64,000 nucleotides of DNA from Toxonevra muliebris (GCA_963691655.1 OY829326.1:13690878-13754877), one strand, 5' to 3'; numbered from the stretch's first letter, positions 34,579-46,360 are shown. Translations and numbers: made by a program. Notes: generated by a model from the letters alone, not told the origin.

Positions 34579-35889
34579 TTTTCTGGCCAAAACCACAAAA
34601 CTTAAATCTCCAAAAGAGCAATGTTTTTAACCTTTTTGTAAAGTAAACACCTCAAACCGACCGGGCTTGTACTTGTTTTGTTTTTACAACATCTCTACGC
34701 TAAACAGCAGACATATGAAATTAAGATTTTAATTGAATATAAATTTTTTTTAAAACAAATATATAAGACTGCCTGAATGAAAACGGGTTAATATTTCTGT
34801 ACATTTGTGCATAAAAAAAAAATTTAAAAAAAAATGGATGATACTACAAATAAGAAAACTAAATTTCTAAAAAAGTACTAAATATTTCCTTCGTGCTAGC
34901 AATAAACTCAGTTTTTTTGTAATGACTTTACTTACGTTCATCACTTTTTTTTAATTAAACTTTGGGTAGGCTTACAAAAAAACGCACCAGTTTGCACCAC
35001 ACGCGATATATATATATATTTTTTTTTTTTTTTTTGATTAAACAATTAGTTCTACATAAAACTAAACTGAATTGATGCATTAGATAAGCAACATATAGAA
35101 AAAAAAATTTTGGAATATGGCATTCGAAAATGATTAAAAAAAAGCGGAAGATTCTATTCTGTACCCCTATATGGTAAAAAATATAAATCATGGTGACATT
35201 ACAAAAACGTAAGAGACGACATTATTTAAGAATGTCCAAGATATCGGGAAAAAATGGAAAGATTCCCATAGATGCTTGCATAATTTAATACTAAATACAA
35301 AGTTTGACTAGCTAGAACAACAGTTCCTGAAATATTAAACTACTCACCAGAATCAAACATTTAACGTCCAGGACTTGCATTCGGATCGTCGGATCTTGCA
35401 AAAAGAAAGGATGCAGCAGAGGTGTGCAAGCAAACTCATAATGAATGTAATTTATTGGATATTGCAGATAGTACGTCAACTTGGTAAAAAGGTAATAAAC
35501 ATTTAGCAACTGTTCAGAAGAATTGAATTCAATTCGCAAAATGAGCTTATAAAATTGTAAAACTACTGTTCACAAAAGACAAAAAAAAAACCGACGCCGC
35601 TTCCTCTTTAGGAGGCCGTAGTATCCTTTTTGGATAATAATTTCACAAAGTAGCAGTATTAGGAGTCAAAATAAAATAAATAACTTAATACTTTGCATAG
35701 TTTGCTATTTTTTTTAAAGATTCTTTGAGGTTCCGAGAAGCGGAATACTATTTTCATATACTAAATTCTCCCTATAGCGCAATTTGTTCAATATCTCAGT
35801 AGACCTAGTCGACACGAATAAATAAGATTTTTGGAATCTACGCAAAATTTCCCTATATAAAAAGTATGTTTAAGGTTTTGGCCAGAAAA
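34579..35889. repeat. Widely spaced inverted repeat, possible element ends
   Basis: TTTTCTGGCCAAAACC at 34579-34594 is perfectly complementary to GGTTTTGGCCAGAAAA at 35874-35889, giving 16-bp inverted arms 1.3 kb apart. Weaker similarity extends outward on both sides. This could mark a DNA transposon of about 1.3 kb, but no transposase frame or flanking duplication is evident. A run of (TA)4 followed by a T-run lies inside (35008-35035). Frames inside (34955-35191, 35312-35539) are not recognisable. Confidence 0.35.
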
Positions 35890-38572
35890 TGTAGTAATTT
35901 TACCCATAGTGCAGTGTCTAGTAGTTGTAAGCTTCTCGCTAGGCATTTAAGCTTATGGCTACCAACATTTTCTACCCGATTTAGAAGATTTTAAGTCTGT
36001 GCTTAAGACTTTAATAGTTCCTTAGCTGTGTATGACTATTTTAGCCTCATATTTAATTTTAGACAGTAGTTTGCAGACCCCTCTGAATGCCATAACTCTG
36101 AAAAAAATTTACTTTTCCCAAAATTTGAGGTGCTAGTGAATCTCATCGCTTTGCAGATGATTATCTCATACATTTTGATAGTTGATCTTGAATTCAAGGA
36201 GCGACAAAAATTAGAACGCCCCTTAAAGGATCCGCTAGTAGATTGGTCATAATTGACGTATTCTGATTATACTCCCGCATTCCACTTTAAACTTTTCAGT
36301 GCAGTCGCCATTCTGTATTTACTGTAGTTGACGCGTCACCGTTTTCTAAAGTTTAAAATTTTGGAACTTTTATACTTTTTTCAGAAATTCAAAAAAATTA
36401 TGAAACTAACCAAAGGAATAGTTTAGCTTATGTACAAAAAGTTTCAAAACAAAAAAAAAGGTGTGTGGTCTGAAAAAAAATTGATGATGTCTCTATATGC
36501 ATTGTTGTTGTGATGACTACATTTGCTCATTAAGCCTGTTTATATATAACTTCAAATAACGAAATTAACATCAACTTAAGTCATGACTTTGAGAGTTAAC
36601 TTCTAGATTTAATTTTCATAGTCACCTAAAAACTATCATAAACAAAACAGCCCAAAACTTTTAGCTGCCAAACATTAAAGGAGTGAAATACCATAATTTT
36701 TTCCTATTTCCTCCTATAAAGAAAGGACCTCAGAATTAGGTGACAGGAACATTTATGGAAAATTTTTCATCACAGATCAAGTATTTAAAAAAAGGTGCAA
36801 TTTCTTCCAGAAAACCATGATTTGTTGAAGTTTTTTTATCGTAGCATCCTCCACCAACAGTTTTGTAAGAAAACGACATTAGATGCTGATTGCTTATATC
36901 AAAAACCCCCAAATAGATACATAACACTCAATTTATTTTATTGCTGCACACACTGCTTTACCTAAGGCACGCCAGAGTACACCGAAAAAAAAAAATAAAA
37001 TGATTTAAAAAGAAATCCAGAAACTAGTTGCTTAGCTTGGTGAGGTCCTATTCCCATTACGGGGGCTCAGTCTAAAAGAGTTATATTTGTGTCAGTAAAT
37101 ATTTTCTTAAAAAAACTTTATTACCTCTCACAGTAATTACTATTTTTTACATGTATGTCTACTTAAACCCAACACTTTTTTTGAAGTAATTCATTGCTGT
37201 TACAATTTTCAAAATTGATTTTATAGCGCACTCGTAAATATTGCTATTGATTAGAATATGCAGAGAACTCTTCTTCGTTTTCTTCCCGATAACCTCTAGT
37301 TGTTATTTATTAAGCTTTTATTACTTCATCCTAACAAGAATTTTTAATGTTATTTGCATCAGCAACAACAACAAAAATGTATGGTAATAAAATTATTTTT
37401 ATGGCATAATAAAAATGTTATTAAACGAATTACGTTTATGTAGAAATGAATGTTTTTTTTTTTTAAATGATAACATGGTTTCATCTACTTACAAGTAAAT
37501 TTAATGGTAGATACATATATTTGCTCGGCTAGTATTCTAGTAGATACATATTTGCATTTGTGAATTGAACTAACTAACATTAAATTAAATTTGAGCTACT
37601 GACATTATATAAATTTTATATTTTGTAATATTTATATTGTATTTTATTTATACTTCAAACTAAATCAATACATACTAGTTCGTTTATTTGATTGCATTAC
37701 ATAGTCTTATATAACTTGTTCATAGTAAATATATTTATCTTTTAAAAAATGTTGTAATTTAAATAAAGTTTTCATAAGTTTTCATTCAATTTCCTTTATA
37801 TTCGTCACCCGTGTCTCTACTTGGTTTATTGGTTCTATATTTCATATTTACGTTTATATTCAGAGACAACTTCATTTTAACAAAACTTTCCTAAACATTT
37901 TGCCATTTATTTATTTGCTTTAAATTTATTTAAAAACTCATCAGAAATATTTTTAATTATGAAGTATATTTTTTTGTTTTTTTTTTTTCCAATGTAATTT
38001 TTCAGCTTATATATTTTTCAAATTCATTTAAATAAATAATTTTATTTTAACTAACAGCATTATAATGAATGCAATACTTAGAATATTAATAGCTTTTTGT
38101 TATTATTATGTTTTCCAGTAAATAAATGAAATTTTTGTCCAAAATTTGAGTAATATGTACTTTTTTTGAAACATACATAAAATATTAATAATAATTTGAA
38201 TACTACGTGATAAAATCAAATGCAATATAGAATTTATATTTATATTTGAACAAGTCAAAAAAATCTTTTATTAAAATTAATGGGCTTTGAATGAACAAAA
38301 AATCTTTTATAAACTTTAATGCTTCAATATGTAACAACAAATAGTAATAAAAATTTTGTAGTTTTCAATTTTACTTGGTTTTGATTATTTTGAAAATTAT
38401 ATTAAATACCAAAAAAAAAAAATCTAAGCATTTCTTAGTACTTTACTGAATGTACTAATAATACTATATAAAAAAATTCAACTTATTTTCTTTCTTTGAG
38501 GACTTTTAGACATTGTAGATGGAAATGCAACTGTCTAGGTTAATAAGCAAAATTAAGGACTATTTTTTGGTT
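35890..38572. other. AT-rich non-coding stretch, nothing assignable
   Basis: The first 700 bases are of more mixed composition and may be old repeat, for example CGCCCCTTAAAGGATCC at 36218-36234. The remainder, especially 37300-38500, is extremely AT-rich with no frame above 65 codons. I see no gene. Confidence 0.5.
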
Positions 38573-38732
38573 AGGGAGCATGAGTAGATCCCTTCCATTC
38601 GTGTCCAAATATACTGCGGAGAGCTCGCTCTAGGCACTCTATGAGATGTGATGTGAGGGAGCATGAGTAGATCCCTTCCATTCGTGTCCAAATATACTGC
38701 GGAGTGCTCGCTCTAGGCACTCTATGAGATGT
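38573..38732 (+). repeat. 83-bp tandem duplication (two copies)
   Basis: A unit beginning AGGGAGCATGAGTAGATCCC starts at 38573 and again at 38656. The second copy runs 77 bases to GAGATGT at 38732. The copies differ at only one visible base (GGAGAGCTC versus GGAGTGCTC). The unit is much more GC-rich than its surroundings, contains GAGCTCGCTC, and has no frame of note. It looks like a recent duplication of a fragment of foreign repeat. Confidence 0.9.
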
Positions 38733-41700
38733 TTTCTAATAAAATAAAAATAAAAAAAATGGAGCTTGACTGTAGTAGTATGTATTAAAATTATCATCTT
38801 TCTAACGATAACACTGTTCAACAGCCAAAAATGAGCAGAGACAAGACAAGTGTACTTAGGGTAATGGGGGGTCGTTGAGTCCGAATCTGCGGTGCGTTTT
38901 GCTCTGATACGTCACAATTATTTTTTATTGACATCAAAATTTTTAAAATTAAAAAAAAAAAAAAAATTAAAAATGCAGTTAATATTTTTTTTCATCAAAA
39001 CATCCATTTTACAAAAAAAAAATTTCGATTTTTTTTATTTTTTAACTTGAAAAATTTAAAAAAAATTTTTTTTAATTAATTAATTTTTTCGTAATTTTTT
39101 TCATCCTCGTTATCATCGATCACTTTTATCTCGTTGTTAGCTTAACCCAGTAATGCCTAGCGGTGCCATATAGCACCTTGTCGCTGAGCCGTTCGTGAGC
39201 CAAAAATATTTTTTTCCTCAAGCTACTTTCTTGATCTATCTATCTTGATGACACGAATTTGAACACACATTATAACTGGTGCATTGAAGGTGACAAATTC
39301 TTGAACAAATTCAGCTAGTAATGCTAATTCAATTATGTTTCACAAATATTACTTTTAAAAACGAGGTATTTTTGACAATTTTGCATAGTTATTTTAAGAA
39401 AAATTGTTGAGTGAGTTGTAATTCAATTGAATTAGTTATATTAGACGAATCAAAGGAGGAATTGAGTTTTTTAAATAAAAAAAAAAACTTCATTACAATA
39501 AACATTAAAACCATAAGTAAAAATTTTATATTTAACTCAAATATAGAAATTTATGCTGATTTCATATCAAAATTACAGCTGCTCTTTGTCAACAACAACT
39601 GCAACAGCACTTGATGTCATAGCAGCATAAAATTGTCTGTCGGTTTATAAATTATTACACTTTTATTCACGCTTTCATGCAATTTTGCTGCACATTCATG
39701 CTGCACAGCTCATGTTGTATGTATGTATGTATATACGTATATATGTCTAAGCCACAAATTTAACAGGAAATATATAAATTTTTGCCACACATTTTATGCA
39801 ACAACTCATTCATATAACACACATGCTCTGATTGTATTTAAGCGCATCCATGTGCATTTAGCAAAAATTGTGTAATAATAATAGTTGAAATGGCTAACTT
39901 GGTCAACAACAAAAATGGCATTTGCTAATAGCTGTTAAATGTGTTGACAGCTCTACATAGTCGTGTGCAATGCAGCTTATAGCTATTGCTTATGCAGTAG
40001 TTGCATTTTAGAAAATATTACTTCATATGTACATATATACCTACATCAAAACGGAAATGGATGTTTGGAATAATTTTTAATGTTAGGTGTAAATGTGAGT
40101 ACGATTTTTTCTGGATGTATTTTGATATATATAAATAAATTTAGTGTAAGTCTAGAAACAGTTCTCTTACTTTTGTTAAAAAAATTTCACTGTCAATGCT
40201 TCGATAAATGCGGAAATTTCATTTTATACAACTAGAAACACTTTGAGCATACCATTGAACTTGATAATGTTTTTCTTTATATTTTCTTTAATATTTACTG
40301 CACATGAAACTGTCATCCATTCACTTTTATAACCTCATAAAAATCTTCCTTAATTAAATTTTTAAATCAACGCATTTAGTATAATGTTATATTAAGACAC
40401 CAAAAAGAAAAATATTTGACGTTAAGAATACCAACTTACATTTTCATAAATGTACAAAAATAAACTAAATTTAATTCACACTTCATTTTCTTACTTCATT
40501 TTGTTTTTTTTTTTTATTTTCTACGAATATTTAATCGCAAATTGTGCTAAAGCACGCTTGCTACTTGCTTACTTTTCAAGGTATTTAAGCCTGCGGATAA
40601 ATGCCACTAATTGCAGGTTAAATCTTCATTAAGCACAGTTATGAACCGCATAATTAAATTGTAAATGAAATGTTTGCGTTGCTAGCTGCTGGCTGAGATT
40701 CCTGCCCCTAATTATGAACGTGCCAGCGATTTCTTTTATAAGTCAAAATAAAACCACAACAACAAAATTGTGAAATTCGTTATATTGAATGCACAGAAAA
40801 AAAAAGAACGCAAATCCGGATCCGGTGGTTAAAATTGCAACAGGGAAAAAAGTAAAATATTTTTCCCTCAGGCAAAACCGCACAGAAAATAAAAATTTTG
40901 AAAGCAACAACAACTACACAATGTTAAAATAAATGAACTTTCATTATGCGTCCACTTTCGTTGAACATCAAAAGAGAGATAATATTTAAAAAGGACATGG
41001 CATTTTTAAAAACTTAATGACAATATCACACAGTAAACTTTAAATCTCTGGCTGTGTTAACTCAAAAATATTTTGTTTTTTTTTTAATGTTGTTGTATTC
41101 AATCTCATTACAATAATTTGATTGAATACACATGGGAATCGACATGCTTCAAAGTTTACATCTCTTATCTTCATTTATTTCCATACCACATGAGTAAATT
41201 TATGTGTGTTTGGTCGAAAATAGAATGACAGCGATTTAAGATGCGTGTGAGTTTTAATTTACATAAAAATGTTATGTGTGATGCCCTTAGAATGTTACCA
41301 GCAAAATGACGCCTGAACTTAAATGAATTTTATTTGTAATGAAATGGTGAACTGGGTTTACTGATACATTTACTGAGTAAACTCATATGGATAATTTCTG
41401 GAGGATCAAAGCAGGAGTTGCACAAACCCTAAAATTTACAATTGTAATGACTAGAAACATTAAAATTAAAGAAAGCAGAATTGTTTTATGATGGCCTTCC
41501 TTTAAGCGGTCATCAAAGCTTTAAATTTTAGTACCAGGCCTGGGAACTAGCTATAAGTTCCTAGCCACAAACAGTGAATCTGAAAAGAAAAACAGGGATT
41601 AAATTAGGGAAACTTTGTATAAGTTTCCTTATTTCATCAGTGCGTTTTTTGTTAATTTTTATATAAAATTTCGAAATATCAAAAAACTGTATAGCAATAT

Positions 41701-43353
41701 AAATAACATTGATTTAAATGTGCCACCTTCATAATCTGATCATTTATTTTTGCACAAATTAAAGCTTAAAAAAATTGTAATTTAATTTTATTTCTCTTTC
41801 TCTTCCATTTTATATCATTTTTTTTGTATCTTTTCAATAAACATTTCTGAAAGAGAATTAATTCTTTACATAAAAGAAAAAATAAGCAACTCAAGTGCAT
41901 CTTTTCATGTTGCATGCGATTGCATAGATACCCTTGAAGACTTTATATGACTTTTAACTCTCTAACATTCTCACGTGCATGTGTGTGGAAACACACACAC
42001 ACACACATGCATACGTGTACATAAACTTTGAAATTCATCAGATATCTCATGCATTTTTAGAATTTATCTTTCTAGCTACCTGGAATGGATGAAAAATGTA
42101 AACGTTAGTATTTTTATATATATGGGGGCGGCAAGTTTTAGCTTGAAAATGTGAGAGAAAAAAATAAATCTTTAGCGGAAATAGAATACGAATAGCATTT
42201 TTTTTTTTTATTTTTAAGTTAATCTCCTTCATAAATTCTGTAGTTGAAATTTGTTAATTCAGCTTTTATAAATGGTAGAAACACAAGGCACTAAGTAATA
42301 CGTAGTGGCAAATGATTTTTTGTATGCTAAGAATTAATTATAGTTTCTAACTCTAACTCCAGTTAGTCTTTAATATGCGTCAGCAAGCATAATATTTCTT
42401 TTTTTTAATTTTTATTTGGATTCACTTAATATATATTTTTCTTTATGCAAGATTTTATGTGCGAATGATGTTCTAACTATACTCAAACTATTGCATGAGC
42501 TTATTTTAATTTGAATTTTTTTTATGGGTTTTCCATCCATAATATATTTGTCCTAATACGTTGAGCCTTTTTACTGTCATTTAGTAGAAAACTGCCGTTA
42601 TTCTTCCTCTTGTATTTATCGGACCAGTGTATTTCTTTAACAGATTAATAAATTGTACATAGAATTAACTTCTCCTTTTCTTTTTTTTATTGAAAAAGGT
42701 CATTTCGGAAGCAGTAAGAGTTTAAAAAGTTCACTCTGATACAATGTGAAAAAATCTAAGTCCATGTACCTCTACTTTAGATCATTTGAATGACTTAAAC
42801 CTTTTTAGGAAACTTGTAAGGTATCAACTTTGAATACTAATCAATGTGTGTGAATCAGAACCAGGTATTCATTAAGAAGATGAACAACAGCTTTCTATTT
42901 TTTCTCGCTCCTTCAGTACTTAATTCTTATATGGAATACCAAGTATTCCCTCATGTCTTTCAACAAAGCAATATACCCAAGTCATTGAACCATGAAGAGC
43001 CTGTTTGTAAAAGGTTTTTCGTTCGGGGACTTTCTAATTTAGACTAAATAAATCTTGTTATATTGCAGGTGGCTTCCAACGACCACCTTTAATTTTTTTT
43101 TTGTGTTTTTTTAATGTGCTAACAATTGGTTACACATCATCAGGCGGACCTTTTCAGTTATAAATATTCAACAAAAATTTCATTCCCTGATATCCCTCTG
43201 TAGCTAGGATCTACTACCTCTATCTACTACCTCTCCGCAATCAAGGGCTACTAAAGAACTGAATGAAACTGCCGAAAGGGATTCTAAATTTAACTGACCT
43301 TAAGCAATCATATATATCTGCGGTAAAAATTAAAAACAATCCAACTCGACTTC
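38733..43353. other. AT-rich non-coding stretch
   Basis: Includes A/T-rich runs at 38945-39090, an isolated TTAACCCAGTAATGCC string (39142-39157) like the MITE ends in this window but unpaired, TATG words at 39715-39735, a perfect palindrome CCGGATCCGG (40816-40825) and (CA)n at 41991-42006. Frames such as 42844-43047 have no recognised features. No gene is called. Confidence 0.5.
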
Positions 43354-43409
43354 GATCGAAAATATATTATAATATATTTTTGATCGAAAATATATTATAA
43401 TATATTTTT
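43354..43409 (+). repeat. Tandem duplication of a perfect palindrome
   Basis: A 28-base unit starting GATCGAAAATATATTATAAT occurs twice head to tail (43354-43381 and 43382-43409) without difference. Each copy contains a 22-base perfect palindrome (AAAATATATTA and its mirror complement). Duplicated palindromes can extrude cruciforms and are hotspots for slippage; no protein-binding role can be claimed. Confidence 0.9.
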
Positions 43410-43841
43410 GATTATAAATATTTAACTGGGTGGAATTTTTAAATAATTTTTAGATCTACATACTTACATAACGCTTCCCAATAGTCTTTAAAGTTGAGTT
43501 TTTTAACATTTCTATTCAAAGCTTTTAATCTCGGCTTACAAGAAAATAAGTTGTTATTACTTTTTACCACAGATATAATGAATGTGTTATCACCTTATAT
43601 CTTAATCAGGATGTGATATCTTTGAATGACAAACTTCTGCCTGAAATTTACTGTAGGTCACGCAAGCTAAAACATATACCAAAAAGTTCCCGGAATAACC
43701 ACCGTGTGGCGCTCCCATCGTTCCAATTTGAGTTCTGTTATACATCTGTTGTTGATATTCCCTTTAAATCTTAGCGTCATAGCTTGACATTTGCAGTTAC
43801 GTGGCCAAGAGTACATCTATCTCTGTGTGTGTTGGCGATTT

Positions 43842-43906
43842 TTTACAATTTTATTAAATTGTATTGTATTAAATTTTGCGTAAAAAACGGATTTAATGGT
43901 GCGCGA
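43842..43906 (+). pseudogene. Mariner transposase N-terminal fragment
   Basis: Plus-strand codons read KLYCIKFCVKNGFNGA, matching the short segment near the start of mariner transposases that opens the paired DNA-binding helix-turn-helix region. The reading then runs into the LTR-like insertion after GGTGCGCGAACGT. Only about 20 codons survive, so this is a remnant. Its identity is supported by its position between the left terminal repeat and the C-terminal transposase fragment. Confidence 0.6.
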
Positions 43907-43910
43907 ACGT

Positions 43911-44263
43911 TGACGACGCTGTCGCTATTGGAATTTGCAGTGTCGCTGTCTCGCTGTCTTGTTCTTATTGGCTGGTTCGATCGCGTGTTATTCATAATTC
44001 AAATTTTGAATTATCATCGCAGTAGGCCGTCTGCCTCGTACGATGATCCCGTTGTTTTTGTGTGCACTGCTAGCAGCATAATGTTTATTGTTGGTTTAAA
44101 TATGCTGTGATATTCCATGGCAGTGTTGTTGGTTTTTTTTGGTGTACGTAACTTATTCTTCGTGGTTGTCCCAGGGGGGAAAACGCTGTGTCGTCCCCTG
44201 CCCAGTGGAAACAATGCTACGTTGTGCCTGACAATTTGGTTGGCCCAACATTGTGCCGTCACA
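43911..44263 (-). mobile_element. LTR-like insertion in the mariner (353 bp, TG...CA, 4-bp flank)
   Basis: On the minus strand the segment starts TGTGACGGCACAATG and ends GCGTCGTCA, giving the TG...CA ends of retroviral-type long terminal repeats. It is flanked on both sides by ACGT (43907-43910 and 44264-44267), compatible with a 4-bp target duplication. A longer relative lies in the opposite orientation at 45383 and continues past the 3' end seen here into a TATA-box region. This copy may therefore hold only the U3-like part or be a deleted solo LTR. The ACGT flank could also be chance, being part of the palindrome AACGTT. Confidence 0.6.
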
Positions 44264-44316
44264 ACGTTGATAAAGTAAAATAAATTTTGGTCAATAACCG
44301 CAAATTAACCATCAGA

Positions 44317-44723
44317 GAGTATTATTTGGGCGTTATGAGACGTTTGCGTGAAGCAATTCGCTGAAGGAGACCAGAATTGTGGACAAAAAACTCGTGGATT
44401 TTGCACCATGATAACGCAATGTCGCACAGTGCCATCATTATTCGTAATTTTTTGACGCAAAATGCAACAAATACCATCCAACAGCCACCGAATTCACCTG
44501 ATTTGGCTCCATGTGACTTTTTTCTATTCAATCGACTTAAAAAACCATTGGGAACGCGTTTCAGCAGCCGAGAGGAAGTAATGGAAAAATCGCAGGAAGC
44601 AGGATGGACATACCGAAAACCGAATATAAAAAATGTTTCCAGGATTGGATCGAGCCTTGGCATAAGTGTGTTGCAGTCGATGGGGATTACTTTGAAGGGG
44701 ACAATATAGATTTAGATGAATAA
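44317..44723 (+). pseudogene. Mariner transposase C-terminal catalytic half (broken)
   Basis: Mariner transposases cut and paste the element at TA sites using three metal-binding aspartates. Here the reading starts EYYLGVMRRLREAI, meets a stop (TGA 44362-44364), then continues with HHDNA and SPDLAPCDFF. The second and third catalytic aspartates are separated by 34 residues, the D34D signature. Near 44585-44612 the reading shifts by one base and continues as KKCFQDWIEPWHKC and GDYFEGDNIDLDE to the stop at 44721-44723. The first catalytic aspartate is lost with the missing middle part. One stop, one frameshift and the internal gap make it inactive. Confidence 0.85.
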
Positions 44724-44780
44724 ACTTGAATTTTTAATTTTCTGAATAAATTCCGGGAGCTTTTTAATCAATGTGGTATG

Positions 44781-44898
44781 GTGTGTTCAAAAAATCAGCA
44801 ACACTGCGCAGTTTATGCTTGTTTGTGCCGCTGATACGCAATCAGCTAATGGTGTTGCTTGACTCATGCTTAGAATAAGTTTACATATTTGAACACGC
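44781..44898. mobile_element. Possible very short MITE next to the mariner
   Basis: GTGTGTTCAAAAAAT at 44781-44795 pairs with ATATTTGAACACGC at 44885-44898 (reverse complement GCGTGTTCAAATAT). Flanking sequences GTGGTATG and GTGGAGAA agree in five of eight bases. The interior repeats GTGTTGCT/AGCAACAC in opposite sense. Size and ends suggest a tiny hAT-like element, but the evidence is thin. Confidence 0.3.
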
Positions 44899-45382
44899 GT
44901 GGAGAATTTTTTGTTAAATATGAATCAAAAGATGGAAAATCTTATAAAAAGATAAAAATGAGAATAATAATAGGAAAATCCAAAAAATCGGTAATTACTT
45001 TAGTGTGATTGGAAAATATCCTGACTATATTTTTCATACTCATTTCCGAATGAGTCCGACAATTTTTTTAATAAGTTTCAATTAAACAGTCTATTTCAAT
45101 TAAACAGTATTTTTTCTTCTTTTTCCGCATCAGCTATGTTTTTCGGAAAAACATATCACCACGAATTCTGTCGTTCAGCCCAAAACCATATTTGTAGAAA
45201 TGGATTGACTCATTACAAAATCACTATTAATTTTCCCACTCTTGTCTATTTACTGAATTTACTTTTTGAATTCATGATGGAGAATGACCCGACATTATGC
45301 CTGAACAACCTCTTGAGACTAATAAAGTTTCGAATCCAACCTAACAAATCATATAATAGTTTAATGTTAATAGATTTAACTT
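44899..45382. other. Unassigned stretch between mariner and LTR copy
   Basis: Ordinary AT-rich DNA with one direct repeat, TTTCAATTAAACAGT, at about 45076-45090 and 45094-45108. The 83-codon frame 45136-45387 has no recognised domain. Confidence 0.45.
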
Positions 45383-46360
45383 TGTGACGGCACAATTTTG
45401 GGCCAACCAAATTGTCCCGCACAACGTAGCATTGTTCCCTCTGGGCAGGGGATGACTCAGCGTTTTCCCCCCTGGGACAACCACGAAAAATAAGTCACGT
45501 ACACCAAAAGAAACCAACGACACTGCCATGGAATATCACAGCATACTTAAACCAACAACAAACATTTTGGTTTATGCTGCTAGCAGCGCACGTAAAAACC
45601 ACGGGATCATCATACGAGGCAGACGGCCTACTGCGATGATAATTCAAAATTTGAATTATGAATAACACGCGATCGAGCCAGCCAATAAGAACAAGATAGC
45701 GAGACAGCGACACTGCAAATTCCAATAGCGACAGCGTCGGCTAGAATTTGAGGAAGAAGAAGCAGGCTGCCTATAAAAGGAGCTGCACGAGACAAATCCC
45801 TCTGAGTTTACGCAAACCGTCAAGGTGACTACATCGCGGAAGCATACATTCGGGTGAGTAGAAGACAATTGTTAGGAACATATATAGATTATAGGTATAG
45901 GAATAAGGTTCCAATTATTTGGTATTGTGTAGTGACTTAACTCCACCATACAATACTAAATACTTAATCAGACCGTGTGGTGCCACTTGGATGTTATAAT
46001 TCCTACCATATGACCCCAGACGGACTGTTGGAAGCTTAAGATAGCATAGAGAATAGCGGGATAGTTACGGACGCTCTACTCCACCCGCGTCTCGTAGTCG
46101 CTGCGCCGCCAGTAAACGGGATTTTCATTTTCTCCGTACACTCTGCTCGCTCGTTTTATTAAGCGCATCATACGCATCGAAGACAACGCTCTGTATACTC
46201 TACTCGTTCGCCTACCAGAGGAACTGCAGAACGAGAGGGAACAGTGCCAGCAGTTTTGTGTATGTGATATTATTGTTAGATCAAAAAGTGAATTAAAGAA
46301 TACTGAAATTAAAAACAAAATGTGTCTCAATAATATACAGTAAGGGTCCCCTGCAATCAA
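45383..46360 (+). mobile_element. Long LTR-like sequence of an LTR retrotransposon (3' limit uncertain)
   Basis: It begins TGTGACGGCACAATTTTGGG at 45383 and matches, in inverted orientation, the 353-bp insertion in the mariner up to about 45739. It then continues through a TATA box (45772-45780) and a comparatively GC-rich region with CTCGTTCG and ACTCTGCTCG motifs to an A-rich section ending near 46350. A U3-TATA-R-U5 layout would fit a fly retrotransposon LTR. I cannot place its 3' end: no clear poly-A signal, terminal CA plus primer-binding site or second LTR is visible, and no gag or pol frame follows. The inner motif AATTCAAAATTTGAATT (45641-45657) is conserved in both copies. Confidence 0.5.
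45772..45780 (+). promoter_or_regulatory. TATA box of the LTR-like element
   Basis: TATAAAAGG sits in a GC-richer context, followed about 30 bases later by a TCTGAGTTTACG start-site-like region. It is absent from the shorter copy at 43911-44263. The match to the consensus is excellent, but activity is unknown. Confidence 0.5.

Larger units (their letters stand above)
43679..44767 (+). mobile_element. Defective mariner-family transposon with an LTR-like insertion
   Basis: The ends pair as terminal inverted repeats: the left reads CCAAAAAGTTCCCGGAATAA, and the right reverse-complemented reads TTAAAAAGCTCCCGGAATTT. A TA precedes the left end; the right flank has changed. Inside are a fragment of the transposase N-terminus (to 43906), an unrelated 353-bp insertion, and the C-terminal half of the transposase (44317-44723). 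The middle part of the gene is missing, so a deletion accompanied or preceded the insertion. TIR style and protein motifs indicate a mariner (D,D34D) element. Confidence 0.85.

Noticed and set aside
34627..34791. TTAACC... to ...GGGTTAA segment of 165 bp, similar in size to the TTAA MITEs
   Set aside because: Beyond TTAACC and a T-run the two ends do not match; chance is likely in AT-rich DNA.
39142..39190. TTAACCCAGTAATGCC with a small GGTGC/GCACC hairpin, like a MITE end
   Set aside because: No opposite end found within 500 bases.
43784..44262. Overlapping 82-108 codon frames on both strands
   Set aside because: They run across the mariner/LTR junction and are explained by those elements, apart from the short N-terminal transposase fragment.
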